Assembly: GCF_023973825.1 (NCBI RefSeq)
Contig: NC_090126.1
Coordinates: 682,001-746,000 of the forward strand
From: Plasmodium brasilianum
Taxonomy: Eukaryota; Apicomplexa; Aconoidasida; Haemosporida; Plasmodiidae
Length of the DNA stretch: 64,000 bases
Direction: 5' to 3'
Under the pieces are notes generated by a model. The model made no database searches, was not told the origin of the DNA, and worked only from the letters and a program-made list of their open reading frames with translations. Shown piece by piece: positions 34,975 through 49,900 of this stretch (its first letter is position 1; every line of letters begins with the position of its first letter). Made by a program: the position numbers and the translations under genes.

Positions 34975-36554
34975 ATGACTAATAAAAATGGATTAAGGGC
35001 AATTATAGAAATTCTTTTCATTATTTATATAACTACATGTAGTTATGTGAGTGAGTCATATATAATAAAAGATTCGTATTGTTACCATATAGCTAAGATA
35101 ATTAACTTAAATTGTAACTATAGAAGAAATCTACTTAAGAACAAACAAATATCATACACAAAGGTACACAACTTATCTTCACCTACGATTACACCTCCAA
35201 ATAACGCTAAAAACTATGATACACTTGAAAATGTAAAACTAAAAAAAAAAGATAAAAAAATATTAAAAAAGTACAAAGATTTTTTAGATATTTTACCAAA
35301 AAAAAGCGTCGAATATGGAATTATGGATGCGATAGAAAAAATAAAAACCTTAGCTGTTCATAAATTTGTGGAAAGTATTGATATTTATTTATCTTTTAAT
35401 CAAAAAAAGTCGAAAATGACAAAAAATGATAATATAAAAACTTTTATAACATTCCCCCACAATTTAAAAAAAAAGAGGGAAAAAAAAATTTACGTAGTAA
35501 CTAATAGAAACCTTTATAAGACAGCAACTGATGCAGGTAAAACTTATATTTGTTTTTATGTTTAATCTGTTTATGAGAAATGGAGGAAGCATTGGACAAA
35601 AAAAAAAGATAAACATATATATATACAAACATACAAATAAGTATATTTACTTATACGTACATATACATACATATACTTATACGTACATATACATACATAT
35701 ACTTATACGTACATATACATATACATACACATACATATGAAAAAATTAATTTATTTTTATATATATTCCTTTTGACAAGTTTATCCTTTATTTTTTCCTA
35801 TAAGCATTATTCTTGTGTAATGTGGAAAGTATAGTGTTCGTTCTTTCCTAATGCAAGCATTGTTGTGTGAGTTGTTGTATATATATAATTATATAATGCG
35901 TATATACATACAGAGATAAAACACGTATTATGCACATTTTTTGAGTACACAAGTAAAAATTAATAAGATAGATGATATATATAACATAAACCATTTTAAA
36001 GAATATTATATTTTTCTTTACCGCACATTTCTGTATTTTTATGCCCTTCATTTTTAAATCCCCTAATCATTACTTCTTTCTTTTTTCCTATATGCAAAAC
36101 CGCGTGCGCAGGAGCTGATGTTGTAGGGGAAGATGACTTGGTGAACAAAATAAAGGAGAAGGAAATAAAATTAAAAAAAAAAAATAATAATTTTTTATTA
36201 TGCACAAATGATGTAATACATAAACTAACTCGTGTTGGTAAGGAAGTTGGAAGAAAGGGATTGATGCCTAATGAAAAATCAGGTACATTAGTTAGTGAAT
36301 TTTTATTAGCAAAACATATAAAACTTTTTAAATTTGAGAATACATATATATTTAAGCTAAATAAATTGAATACATTAAATTTAAATGTTGGGGATGTTTA
36401 TATGTCTAGTGACGAAATAAAAGAAAACATCTGTTATTTGTTTGAATATCTTGATAACCTAGAATTTTTTCATTTTAATTCAAAAAATTTGAAAACCATT
36501 TATTTAAGTGCTACCATGGGATTCCCATTCAAGATAAAAAAAAATTTCTTGTAA
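34975..36554 (+). CDS. Apicoplast ribosomal protein L1 (uL1), 2 exons
   Basis: Bacterial-type large-subunit protein L1, which forms the L1 stalk near the ribosomal E site. Exons read as 34975-35536 and 36112-36554, joined within the Gly of DAGAD, giving 334 residues. The L1 core is seen as ATDAG/ADVVGEDDLVNKIKEKE, then CTNDVIHKLTRVGKEVGRKGLMPNEKSGTL, the universal L1 signature. The C-terminal part has NICYLFEYLDNLE and IYLSATMGFPFKI. The first 25 residues are a hydrophobic signal (LRAIIEILFIIYITTCSYV), followed by a Lys/Asn-rich stretch to about residue 90. This bipartite leader fits apicoplast import, so I assign it there rather than to the mitochondrion. The intron (575 bases) carries a 26-bp tandem repeat. 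Confidence 0.93.
35640..35735. repeat. 26-bp tandem repeat in the L1 intron
   Basis: About three copies of a unit built from 'tatacttatacgtacata' plus 'tacataca', located about 100 bases into the intron. Confidence 0.85.
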
Positions 36555-37929
36555 AATTTACGTACCAGTATAAAAAAAAAAAGAAAAAAGAAAAAGGAAA
36601 AAGGAAAGAATGAAAGGTTGTTTTTTTCATTTTTCCTGTACACGTTTGTTGTATGTGTATGTATATAATACCTTGTTACTTAACTCCTATATAGGATGTT
36701 CATGTATGTGTTCGGGGAAAAACTTCCTTTTTACGAAACTATGTTTTTTCATTACACTATTTTTTTTTTTTTTTTTTTTTGTACGCAAAGTAAACAATAA
36801 TATACATAATTTGTGGAATCTGCAAAGTTTTTCTTCTAAAATTGGCTTTAAACATTATCGAAATTTATTCGTTCTTTATGCACATATTTATATATATGTG
36901 TACACATACATATTTACTGTTACATCCATATGAATATAAACCATATGGGCGGACACACACATAGACATCCATCAGCATTTAAACTTGAGCACTTAGTTAT
37001 GCAAATATTCACGAATATGAACGTTCGAACATAATGTTCATAAGTAAGGATCTATATTTTATTTTATTTTTGTTGAGGTAATGGCATATCTATAAAATGT
37101 AAAAAAAAAAATAATAAAATAAAAAAAATATCTAATTATTCGATATATAAATAAAGGATTATCATCTTATATAAAATATGTAAGAACTTCTTGTTCTTCT
37201 ACTTCTACTTTTTTTTTTTTAGTTAACACAATAAATGATATTGCTTTCATCAAGTATTTTTTATAAGTAACTGAAAAAAAAAAAAAAAAAAGAAAAAAAA
37301 CATATACATACATATGTGTACTTATTTATTTTATATTATGATATATAGAATAACTCACAATAGTATATCAATTTAGTGCATTTTTTTTTTTTTTAATATG
37401 ATTAAATGTTTTTCTAAATTGTATAATTTTTGAAATGCAAAATGAGCCTACATACAAATACAGGTTATTTTATCTTATTTTATTTTTTTTTAAATGTACC
37501 ATAACATCAGAAGGAATAACAATAATAAAAAAAATTTCAAATTTGCAATGCGCTCACGTGAAGCTGTAATAACACTCATTTTAAAACATCACCTATTCTT
37601 ATTTTCTTAAGTAAGCCCATGTTTTATTTATTTAATTTGTAGATAATAAGTTTATATATTGTATATGCATATTATGTGAAAAAATGTTCATAAAAAGTAT
37701 GTAAGTGTACAAGAGCGCGTATAAAGTTGAGATACGTACATATAACACCTCTACCAATATGACCACATCATAAGTAGCAGTTGAAAAGGCTTCAGAAGTA
37801 AGAAGTACTTGTAATTTTATTTTTTTATTTTTTCTGATGATTTGATTTTTTTTGTTTTTCGGTTTTTTTATTATTTATAAATATAATTTCTTCTTCTCTA
37901 ATTTTTATGGGGTTGTATTCTATACTACT
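36555..37929. other. Intergenic region L1 to giant PIKK-like gene
   Basis: About 1.4 kb with poly(T)/poly(A) tracts (near 36760-36780, 37273-37290 and 37381-37395). It should hold the promoter of the giant gene. No gene is recognised. Confidence 0.6.
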
Positions 37930-40900
37930 ATGAAAAATGCATACAAGAAACAAATCGATGTTACATTACATATAAAGCAAATCACAAATATTGTAGAAAA
38001 TCTTCTGAAAAATAATGCGGAGGATTCATTTTATATAAAGCAGGTAATTTATTATTTTTATTTTATTTATTATCTTACGCATTATTCTATTGATGATGAT
38101 TCAACACAAATTTTGCACAGGAATAGAACAAGGCTATTTTTAAAATTAAATGAACGATTAAAAATTATAAGCACAGCAGTTCTATACATAATTAAGAATG
38201 ACATATTTTCATACAATGATATTATTTTAAACAAGGAATTTGTAATATTAGAAAATTATGAAAATGAAAATTATGTTCTTCGAAATTACTTAGCTAGTGT
38301 GGAGAGAGGAAAGAAAACACATTATATAGATTTCTTAAAAGTAAAAGTAAAAAATGAACAGTTATTACCCTTTATGACTATAATAAGTTGCAGTACTTAT
38401 AATAAATTAGAAAACCTATACATCTTTATGGTTATAACTGCATACATAATTTACACTTATTTGGAAAAATACAATGTAAGAAAAGGGGATCTATTAATAG
38501 ATGACATGTACATGTACATCAGTGATAAATATAGAATGAATGGCTACCTTATATGTGTTAACAAAGTAATAAATGTTGTTATAAGTTTTTATGTTAACTT
38601 GTTAAATTTGGGAAAACATGAACTGATAAGTGTACTTACTGGAGGGGGGTGCAACGTAGCCGAAAAAAGAAGCGCTAACATGGGTAACAGTGGAAGCATT
38701 GACCATTGTGAAAATAAAAGCCTTAACAGCAATAGTACTAATAGTGATAATAACAGCGGATTAAGACGCATCAGTAGAAAAATTGATGATAAAGACAGTA
38801 ACAATGACTACTATAATGCATGTGAGGGTGAAGCAAAATACCGTAAAGCAGCTATTGATTGTGTCTATATAGAAGAATTCACAGACAAGATTTGGATATA
38901 TAGAAAGTTGAAGTATCTGTTTAAAACCATATGCAATGGTTTATTATTAATTTTAGAAAATTTAGTATGTGTTAATTACTTAACGTTTATTACGTTAGAT
39001 GTTTTTGTATTAGTTTCTAAATATAATCCCTCCTTTATAGTAAAAAATAGGAAGATAGTAATAAACTTATTTTGTAAATATGCTTTAAATTCACAATTAT
39101 TTTTCTTTTTTAAAAATAAGTTTTATGGCATTTTTTTTCAAAATGATAAATTATTAACGTTAGAGATTTTTTCATCTACGGTCAATTGTATTTTAGAAAA
39201 ACTAGACAATAAATATGATAATATTCGTGATTTATTTCTTTTGCTGTTTTTCTATATTATTTACATTAAGCTTTATTTAGTAGAAAAATTGAAGAAAAAT
39301 ATAAATTGTGATCGTTTTGATCATTTTTTTCTTTTGGCATTAAATTCTTTGAACAACTACCTATGTCATTTAATAATAATTTGGAATTTTAAGAAGCCTA
39401 TTTTTAACTCCCTTAATGAATTAGTTAGTGAATATATAGGTGTATACATTTTGGCAGTAAATAATTTCCTGATCCAAGATCAAGTAATATTCTCAGAAAA
39501 AAAAAAAGAAGAAAAGGAAGTGGCAAAAGAAATAGAAAAAGGGCAACTTTTTTTAACTTATTTTCCCAATGAAAATGTAAAAGAACAACGCGTCAGCTAC
39601 ACCCATAGAAGTAAAAGAGATTATGAAGGGTATATTCATATAATGAAAACGCTAGAGATTACAATGAAAGAGACTGCCAATGTACCAACAGTTGATCACT
39701 CTTATATAGAGGGGGGAAATGAAGGAACATTAAATTATGAAAACAGATTAAAAAAAAAAGATGAGGGACCAAGACCAATTAGCAATGATAGGAATTCTTA
39801 TAACTTGATTAATAACAATACTGGGGATGATTCTTTAGAAAAATATTGTAATAATGGGTCCATATCAAAAATTTGTAAAACGTTGATACGAGATTTTTAC
39901 AAAATCATAGCTGTATGTACGTATAAAACGAAAGACAAAAAAAAATTCTTTGAAATTGTCATAAGTTATTTTAAAAAAATAAATCCCATACAAATAAATT
40001 TTGTGAAATATTATTTTATTAATATCATACTACCTTTTAAAAAATTTCTTAATGATATTTACATAAAAAAAAGACTATTTTATATATGTAGTTTTATTAT
40101 GCGAAGAAAAAATTTTGAAGAGGTAAAAAAGTACCTCTTCAGTGAAATTGCTTTTTTATGTTATTATATTTTGAATATGTTAAGTATATTGAAGTATTCT
40201 CCATTTCTCTTTAATTATTTAGAATCTAATCTAAATATCATTGATATTAACTATTTGAACAAATCTTTACTTGATCAAGAGTTTAAAATACACTTTTACA
40301 AATTTTATAAAAATAACATAGACTATTTTTTCTTACTTTTGAATTGTTGCAAAAAGGAATATTTTGTTATGCCAATAATAATCTATAACATTTATATTTT
40401 TTATGAAATAACAAAGAATATTTCCTTCTACTTTGCGTGTAGCAAATCATGTATAAATAAATTATTCTACTACTACAGTTGTACTAATTTAATTAAACTT
40501 TTTTTATTATTTTTCAAATTTTTGAAAAAAATTTATTACTACAATGAGGAAGGCAATTTTATGAAAATTAACCAAGTAGACAACTCCATCAGGAATCATT
40601 ATTACGGGCAAATAATAACTTATTTCATAAAGCATATTTTTAAAAAAAAAAAAAATTTGCTCATTTTTTTATTAACTTTTTTGTTGATTTGTACCTATAT
40701 AACAAGCTAAATAAAAGTGTCTCTTTTGTCTTCCTCTTTTATCAAAATTTTGATATACGCATGTACCTGTCCCTTTTGAGGGTTTTGTTTAAATTTTCGT
40801 TTTTCCTTCATAGAAGGGGAAAATGGATATACGCAGTAGAAGGAATATCAGAAAAAGGAGAAGAAGGAGTGGCATGCAAAGAAGAACTATACCAAGGTAG

Positions 40901-43900
40901 TGCAAACGAGGAATTAGAGAACAGAAGAATGTATCTCTTAACCAACGTAATTAACGATATTTTTTTGGAATTAAAATTTGATATACTACAGGAAAATTTT
41001 TATGAAATTATTAAAGACAGGAAGGAAAAAATATGCATAAAAAATCATTATAAGTATAACAAAATTCATCTATTTATTTTAACTTTACTAAAATCGGATT
41101 TATTGTACAGCCGTTATAAAAATGAACACAAGTTTGATCTAAACATAAATGATTTCTTTGTTTATTTTATTCTGGAAAAGAATTCCTTTGTTTTCAATTG
41201 TTTACTTGCAAAGTCATCTATTCATTCCTATAAGGTAATGAAATTTTATAAACGATTTCTTTCTTATTTTAAGGTAAATATAGAAAAAATTGCAAAAGAA
41301 AAAAAAAAAGAAAAGGACGATATGGGTACGTTTTATGAGGAGAAAATAGATAAGAATAGGAGTTGTCATCTTACCATATTGAATTTATTTTTTAAAAAAT
41401 TCAAGAATATAAATGTGCGTAATGGTTATATAGGGCCAAATTACTCAGTATTTAGTGGTGTGTGTAGCTGGGGAAATAGGGGTATATACCAAGAGGACGA
41501 TCCACCGTATTATTGTGAAAGACTATCTCAGTGCGTCTTAGATAAAGTAAACCGTGGAAGACATAGGACCAAAGGGGGTGAAGAAGTAAGGGAAGTGGAG
41601 AACAAAGAAGAAGAAGTAGAACAACAGCAGGAACAACCGCAGGAACAGCAGCAGGAACAACCTCAGGAACAACCGCAGGAACAACCGCAGGAACAGCAGC
41701 ACGAACAACCTCAGGAACAACCTCAGGAACAACAGCAAGAACGCCAGTTAAAGCAGATCCCCATGAAAAAGATGAGAAAAAGCAACAAAAGAGATGAAGT
41801 AAGTTTTAACGCATACAACATAATTTTCCTATTTTTGGGATATAACTTAATACTGAATTGCTTGAAATATAAAGAGATGAATAAAAAAGAATCATTTCTT
41901 ATGCTTGCTAATATGTTTGATATGTTTTTGAATAAACTAAAAAAAGGAAATAATTTAAGAGAACATAAATGCTTATTAAAAAATGCAGAATACTTTCTTA
42001 ACCTAATTTACATAATAGATGCTTATCAATTAAAAATAACAAATAAGTTAATAACTATTCTTAATGAGGAAGATAATAATTATTCGGTAAATTTTCCAAT
42101 AAGTTCAGTATTACTAAATAATAAATTAGAAACACACAAAAAAAATTATGTAGATAAATTTTTTTCAAACAGTGTGTACAATTTTTACTTAAATAACATT
42201 CATATATACAAATGTTGGAAAAATTTAACAATTTATAAAAATATAATTTTTAATGACAATTTTTTTTATTTTAATACTTGCACAGTTCTTTGTATATTTG
42301 ATCATGTCTTATATGAATTAATAGAAAATATTAAAAAACAAATAATCGAAAGAAGAATGGAAATTAGTTGTAGAATTAATCCAGAACACGCAGAGCAACA
42401 GAAGGATGCTTTATATAAAATAATCGATAATTACATACACATAATTTACATAAACAATGTTTTAACTTTCATATCTGTTTACTCAAAAGAATGTTGTTAT
42501 ATATATTCTCTATTTGATTTTTACATAAAAATTAATTCTTTTTTCAATGAAATATTTCAAATAAGTTACGAGTCGTGTAGCATTGAAAATGTATCATGTA
42601 TGAAAGTGAAAAATTTTGAAAAAAAGTTAACAGATGATATGATCTTTGATTTACCCACAAACAGTAAAGGATATGAAAATATTCAAATGAATAGTGATAC
42701 AAATGATATTATAGAAAATATTTACACCTTTTTAATTTCGGTTCTTCCATTTTTCCAAATAGATACAAACGAAATTATAAATTTATATATTGAATTTACT
42801 CATGGTAATTATATGCATATAGTAAAGTACTTTGAACATAACAAAAGGGTTTTACTTATAACTGGTAGATGTTTATATTTTATATATGGAGATGAAGCAA
42901 TGAATATTAATTACAATGAAGAAGTGCTATCAAAATTTTCATCTAATATAATACTATGTAATAAGTACTTTTTTACAAGTATAATTTACATTTATATGCA
43001 GAGTTGTATATTCGTGCATAATCCAGTGCACATATATTATTTATTAAAAAACATTACTAGTATAAACAAAAATATATTAAGTCCAGATGTGAAAAAGTAC
43101 TTACTAAGTATATACTTCTTGAAGAGGAAGGAATTTTATTTTTGCAGAATGTTCGCTCAATGTGTGTTCTGCGATCTGGATAAAAGGGATGGATTGAGAA
43201 GCGAACAGAATGAAGAGCAGTCGAAAGAACGGAGGAACGAGCAACCGAACGAATCACCTAAGAAGGATGCAAATTTTACATATGACCTCAAGTCATACGA
43301 TGATTTAATAAATTTATATTTTATGAACATATCCTTTTGCACTGAAAAACAGAAATTAAGTACTTTACTGGTAAATCTAAAAAAAAGTATATACTCCTAT
43401 GAACATCACCTAAATAGGCGAAATGAATTCTTAAACTTAGTTGCAGGTTACTGTGAGCATAATTTATCCTTAGTTCCAAGTTATTTACGCTGTTCATACG
43501 CAGAAGTTGGTAAGGCAAGAAAAGTGCAACCCACTAATGATAAAACCGGAAACTGCACTGATAATAATCATTACAGCACGCACACCCACACCCACACCCA
43601 TAACAACAACAACATCAATAGCAATAGCAATAGCAACGGCTACACTAACTTTACTTATGAGAAAAAGCCTAAAAATAATGCGCTTTATATAAATATATTA
43701 AATAAAGACCCTTTATTTATCATTAAGTATGTAAATAAGAATAAATTAATTTTCGAACAGGATAACGAATTGAGGGAAGCGAAATTTTTTTTTTACAAAT
43801 TTGCTAAATATTTAAAAGAAAACTCTTTTTATTGCTATGAGTTTTACATTAGGAGTAAACTATTTTCTGCTTATATGAATCATAATAATGAAATAAGGGA

Positions 43901-46900
43901 AATGGTTACAAGAAGTAAACTCAACTACTCAAAATATAAGGTAAATCCTTCCTACGATATTTATTATTCAAACGACAAAATTACGAATTATAATAAATGT
44001 AAAGTATATCCCATTACAAACAGCGGTAGCTTTGTTAGACGCTTCCTTAGTAGTGATAAGAAAAAAGACATGTTAGCATTTTTCATAATAAGTAAGATAT
44101 TAAAGGGTATACAGAGTAACGATATATTTTTTCCAGTATATTTATTACTAAGAAGCAGTGCTGAATATAAAAAATATATGGAAAAATATATGTTTCTTTT
44201 TTCATTAAGTGATAGAACACATAACATGAGCAAATATTTTACTAGAATGAATCTAATGAATTACAAAGACATAAATAGTTTTCTATTTAGGCATATATGT
44301 ATAAAAGCATCATGCCGTTCGGATGACATACTAAACAAAGTAGTTATTAATTATTCCATAATGAATCAGAATTACTTAAATTTTATATATCATGTATTAC
44401 ATAAAGGAACAGCATGTAGATATTTTAATATGACTCAATCTTATATCAATTTTAGCAATTATTATGTAAATGACATAGAAATGATAAATAATAATACTTC
44501 ATATATCCATATGTGCACTAATTGTAGCAAAATAGCATATAATAATTTTAGAGATAATTTCTTTACACATTTATACTGTGTATGCATGAATGAACAATTT
44601 TTAATAATAAATGAAATTCAAAGGAAAAAAGTCAATAGCTATTATGCACTTTGGATTGATAGTTGTAAGAACAATTTATTTTTGTTAAAGTTATTTTCCG
44701 AGTTGTACGATGAAGACAAAAAAAGTAGAGGTGGAGGGGAACTAAGAGATTCGTGTATAGATATTTCATACATAATGAGACTAAAAAAAATTAGGAAGTT
44801 AATAATAAAATTTAGCTCCTGCAAGGAGAAATTTTTTGATTGGGACTATGTGAAATCGTATTTATTTAGTAACTTTGGGGGTAATAGAGACGATGAGAAG
44901 GGAAATGAGCAGTTAAGTACGGAAAAGGGGAGTGAAAAGGGAGATTGTGAGAAGAACTACTGTGAGAAGTACGACAAGTATGTTGGCCTAATATTAACCC
45001 ATCTAACATTTTTGCAATATGTAAAAACGTTGTTCATGTACAATACACTTAACGGTATGCTTAATTCCTTCCGATTTACATTTAATTATAATATTAACAA
45101 ACAGTGTAATGAGAGCGGAGACTTATACATAAGAAACGATTTTAAAGTAAAAAATAAGTTATTATTTCTTTTTAAGAATTTATTTTTTTTTTATTATGAA
45201 AAAGAAATTTTGAAAAAAATGCTATTATTAACACATTTTCAATCAGGAGAAAAGGTTAATTTAATTAAGCAAGACGAAAAAAATATGAAGTCAAAATATA
45301 AGACTAGTACTTGTTCGGGTTTGTTTGAAAAGTACACTATAGGATATACCGAAACGACTCATGACGGTAATTTTTATTGTGATAGTAATGTGATATATGA
45401 TGATAGACAGAACGAAGGGATTATACACGTAGCGCGATGTATTAGCAGTACTAGTGAAAATGAAAATTTTAACGAAGTAAATTCTCTTAAGGGAAACGTC
45501 TCAACAAAGTTCGACTTACACATTTATGACTTCACTGCGAAGATTCCTGTACATATGTATGCTCTTATTTATCGAAATATACTAAATTATTTTTTTGAAA
45601 AAAAAGAACATACCAATTTAAAAGTTATCCTTTTTTCCCTGTTTCTCCATTTGTACAAAAAAATACCTGAAATAATTTCAGTACATTTAACTGCATTTTA
45701 TAAAATGCATATATATAATAAACATACAAGAAGAACGAATAGATTATTCTTCTCCATGTTGTGCACGGAAGGCGTTAGTGGTATGGGTAGTGGTTTAGGT
45801 AGTAGTATGGGTAGTGGTTTAGGTAGTAGTATGAGTAGTGGTGTGGGTAGTGGTATGACTGGAGGTATGGTTAATATCATGAATAATAGCATGGATAATA
45901 ACACTGGTGGAGATATTGGTAGCAGTAGTGACGATATATTTGAAAAAAAGGGGGAGCATAAAAACGTAATAAATGTATGGGAAAAAAGACCTAATATAAT
46001 AAATTCCCATTTTGAGGGAAAGTATTCGGGGGTTGAAATAGAATTTAACAAAGGTAAAGAAATAATAAATGAGATAGGTGATATTTTTCCATATTCATCT
46101 TTTACAAAAGGAAGAAATGTTTACATGGAAAATAACGAGTTTGTTAACTCATCACATAATGGCGATTTTCATGATATATATAAAAAAAAGAATAGGACCA
46201 TCTCTCAATTTTTTATGCGCACAAAAAATTCAAATTTTTTATTTTGTCTAGACTTTAACAATAGTGTAACAAATTTGTTAAATTCTATTGAGTTAATTTT
46301 TTCAAGAATATTTCATACAATATTGTCTTACGTAAAATACACAGTGAAGGTTTATAAAAAAAAAAAGAAATTTTTTAGCTGTATAAGAAAAGGAAAAGAG
46401 AAAAAAATAAGTAAAGAAGAGAATGCAGTTGAACAGATAAACGGATTCATTAAAATTAATGTAAATGAACCATGCAAGTTAGATGAGTTATGGAAGAATA
46501 AATTTTTATTTTTTTTAATTTTCCTAAATGAGCTAGTTCTCTATTTGAATAATGAGTGTGAACAGAGTAATCCATTTATGACATATTTTTTTTTTCGTAT
46601 GCATTTAATGTCAACCCCTCACACATACATTACTAGGGGAGTTGAATTATATACCAAGAATTTGATAGAAGAAGAATTAAAAAAAATATATATAATATTT
46701 GCACATTTCTACTGTTATTTGTATATAAAAAAGAAAATAAAATTAACGAAGGATGTAGAGGAATGTGTAAAAAAGCATATGTCCATGACAAACAATTTGA
46801 GAGGGAATATCCTTGATAATTTTCATGCATTTCATTTTGAAATGTTAATAGAATTTTTATCCAATTTTACCATTTTTCTAAACAGAATTATTCAAAACAG

Positions 46901-49900
46901 AAACAAAAATGAGAATATTGGTAATAGCTTCTTTAGTGATTTTATAAAATATAAATCCTATTCATCAGTAAACGAATTACAACATGTTAATATATATATA
47001 GAAGATAAACAATCACACAATTTAATATCATATAATAAAATAGCGAATTTTTCTAAAAGCGCGTACACAATTACCATTGATAATAATTCTACAAAAATTG
47101 TTACCATTATTTTTATGAACGGTCAGGTAATTTCTTATCGTGTTAAATGTGGACAAGATTTAAGAATAGATAAGTACATTTATGACATTTTTGATTTCAC
47201 ATTTTGTATACTCGGCAAGGGGAAGGTAACTGGAACTACTCCTTATGATAAAATTCCATATAATAATGTTTTTAAAAAGGTAGAAAATATTGTAAAAGTT
47301 AAAGTAAATGGAGGAAGAGGAGAAGCAGAAGCAGAAGCAGAAACAGAAGCAGCAGCAGTAAATTATAAAAAACGCGTGGATAACGAGCATTTTGAAGAAG
47401 GGAAAACACCATTTTTTTTCTTTTTCCATCATAGAAGAGGTGCGCCTATACATTTACCTGATATAATATATTTATCGAACATGGTAGGTATAGTTAAAAA
47501 GAATAAAAGTGTAACCACCATTTTGTCTTTAATAAATGAGGAGGATAAAAAAAAATTTGACAAAAATTTCAATGAGAAATTCTTAAAAAGGGTTAAGAAG
47601 TATGATAAGGAGAGGGTTCCTCTCAAAATATACAGTAAACATATTAGCAGTAATTTGTTGTATGATAATATTAACAAACAAAGACAAAATTATAAGGAAG
47701 GGGAATTTCGAGATAGTGTAAAAAAGCAAATGACCCCACTGATGACAGAAAAACAACATAAGCATAGAATTAAGAAAGTAATGAAGGAGAGGATGTTAAG
47801 AGAAGTTTATTACGAATTAAAAGAAGAATATGAAAAATATATACATAGTGTTAAACTATACATACATATGCTAAGTAATAACAATAAAGAATATTTTGAA
47901 AATAGAAAAATGTACACATCATCTTTAATAGTTAATAGTTGTATAAATTTTATAACAAAAGTTGGTCATAGACATTTAAGTAATATTTTATATGATTACA
48001 TTAATCACGATATTATAAATATTGACCTGAATGTATCATTTCAAAGGGGTATTTATTTACGTAAACCTGAAGTGGTACCCATAAGAGTAACAGACATTTT
48101 TTGGAATGCTACAATTTTTAATTTTTCTAGCTCTTTTTTTATTTATAATTTAAATGAAATATCATCTATTTTGTGTGAATATAAAGACTACTACTTAAGG
48201 AATTTTCATCAATTCTTTTTTTATCCTTTTTATTATAACGAAAGGAAAAAAAATTTTGACTTATTGCATAGTGCTGACTTCCTTTTTTGCGAATACTCTA
48301 TAAATAAGAATTATCATCCAGAAAGGAATTACGAAGCACATCTTTCAGATGATTTCTTGTCGTTAATTTATTCCATGTCCAACTTATTTAATAGTATATA
48401 TATGAATCACACCTTCATAATTAAGAATATAAATGAGTGTAAAAAGGGCATAGGAATGTGTCCACATTTCTACTCGACCTATTGCAACAATGGAAAACTA
48501 AAGATGAAAATAGCTAAACTGTTAGGAAGCCAATTGTATCTCCTCCATTTTGGTAAAATCATAAACAATTCGGATCATTATGTTAAGAAGGAATTTTCAA
48601 AAATTAGTCGCTCTTTGTGCAAGCACGAATTTTTAACAAAACAAAAAAAAAAAGAGGACGAGAAAGGTTTGAAATATAGAACGTTATATATTCAACAGGA
48701 AGAAGCATCAGATAAAAAGCAATGTAGTATTGAATTACAAGAATATTCTTTTATTCTCCCAAGCTCAAACTTTAATGATAGCATTTTTAATGATACAGAA
48801 AAAGATGTTATAGAAATTAGCTTTAAAAAGGATGCAAAAAGTTTGCTAAAAGAAACACCGTTATATAGTTTAAATAAGTTAAGCAAAATATTTAAATTAA
48901 AACAAGTAATTAATAATGTTTATTTGTTAAAATGCGAAAAATACACGAAAATTTTATTTAGAATTTATTACAAATTTAATTCAGTACAGCAAATACATAC
49001 AAAAAATTTCCCTTTTGCAAAAATGTATATTGAAGAATGTGTTAGAATTAATTATAGCAATTATAACAATGATGATAAAAAGGAATATATAAAAAATATT
49101 ACACAAATATTATGCCATAATTTCTTTGTAATAGAAAGTATGGTAACCCAAAATAGGAAGAAAAGTTATGAGTATTATATTTACTTCATGTCTTTTCTGT
49201 TTTATTCCCTTTCTTTTATTAATTTAAAAAAAATTATAAAAAAATATATATCACATAAGACAAAGAATTTTAGGAAATATTATTTAAAAGAACATTTTTT
49301 TTTCCCCATAGTAAAAGGGGGATATTTGAGAAAAGTATTAACATACATAAGTTCATATCTTTATCATATAAAATATAACAATATCATATATTATGTTTCA
49401 AACCTAGCGGATCAGTATAGTAAAAAATACTCGAATAATATGTTATTACCTAATGAAGAAATACTGAACGAACAGAAGCAGGTTGAATACTGTTTAGAAG
49501 ATGCTACACATGTTATAAACAGTAAGCCTTTTGAAAAAATAAAAAATTACTTAAATATTATTAATGAACTAATAAAAAGTATAGATCATATGTTCCATAT
49601 AATTATAAGAAGATATACACGCATATTGAATGTAATTATAACGTATTCTACCATGTTTATATTCCTGTATTTAAAAAATAGTCATATGAAAATTGAAGAA
49701 AGGGAAAAAATATTTTATTCTCATTATAACAATTTTAATATAAAATATGATTTTTTACATGAACGTTTTAATAATTTTCCCTTAAGAGAACGCATTCACA
49801 CGTATTACATTTCTTTTAAAATTTTGTACATATTAAAATACATACAATATTTCCTTTGCAATAATTATTACAAGTATTATTCAGCCGTAGTGCAACTAAT

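Noticed and set aside
40689..40813. Short intron explaining the first frame break of the giant gene
   Set aside because: The donor at 40691 and acceptors at 40706, 40717, 40780 and 40813 do not give a matching phase, whereas both frames are open through the adjacent poly(A), so a run-length difference is simpler. A more distant donor was not excluded.
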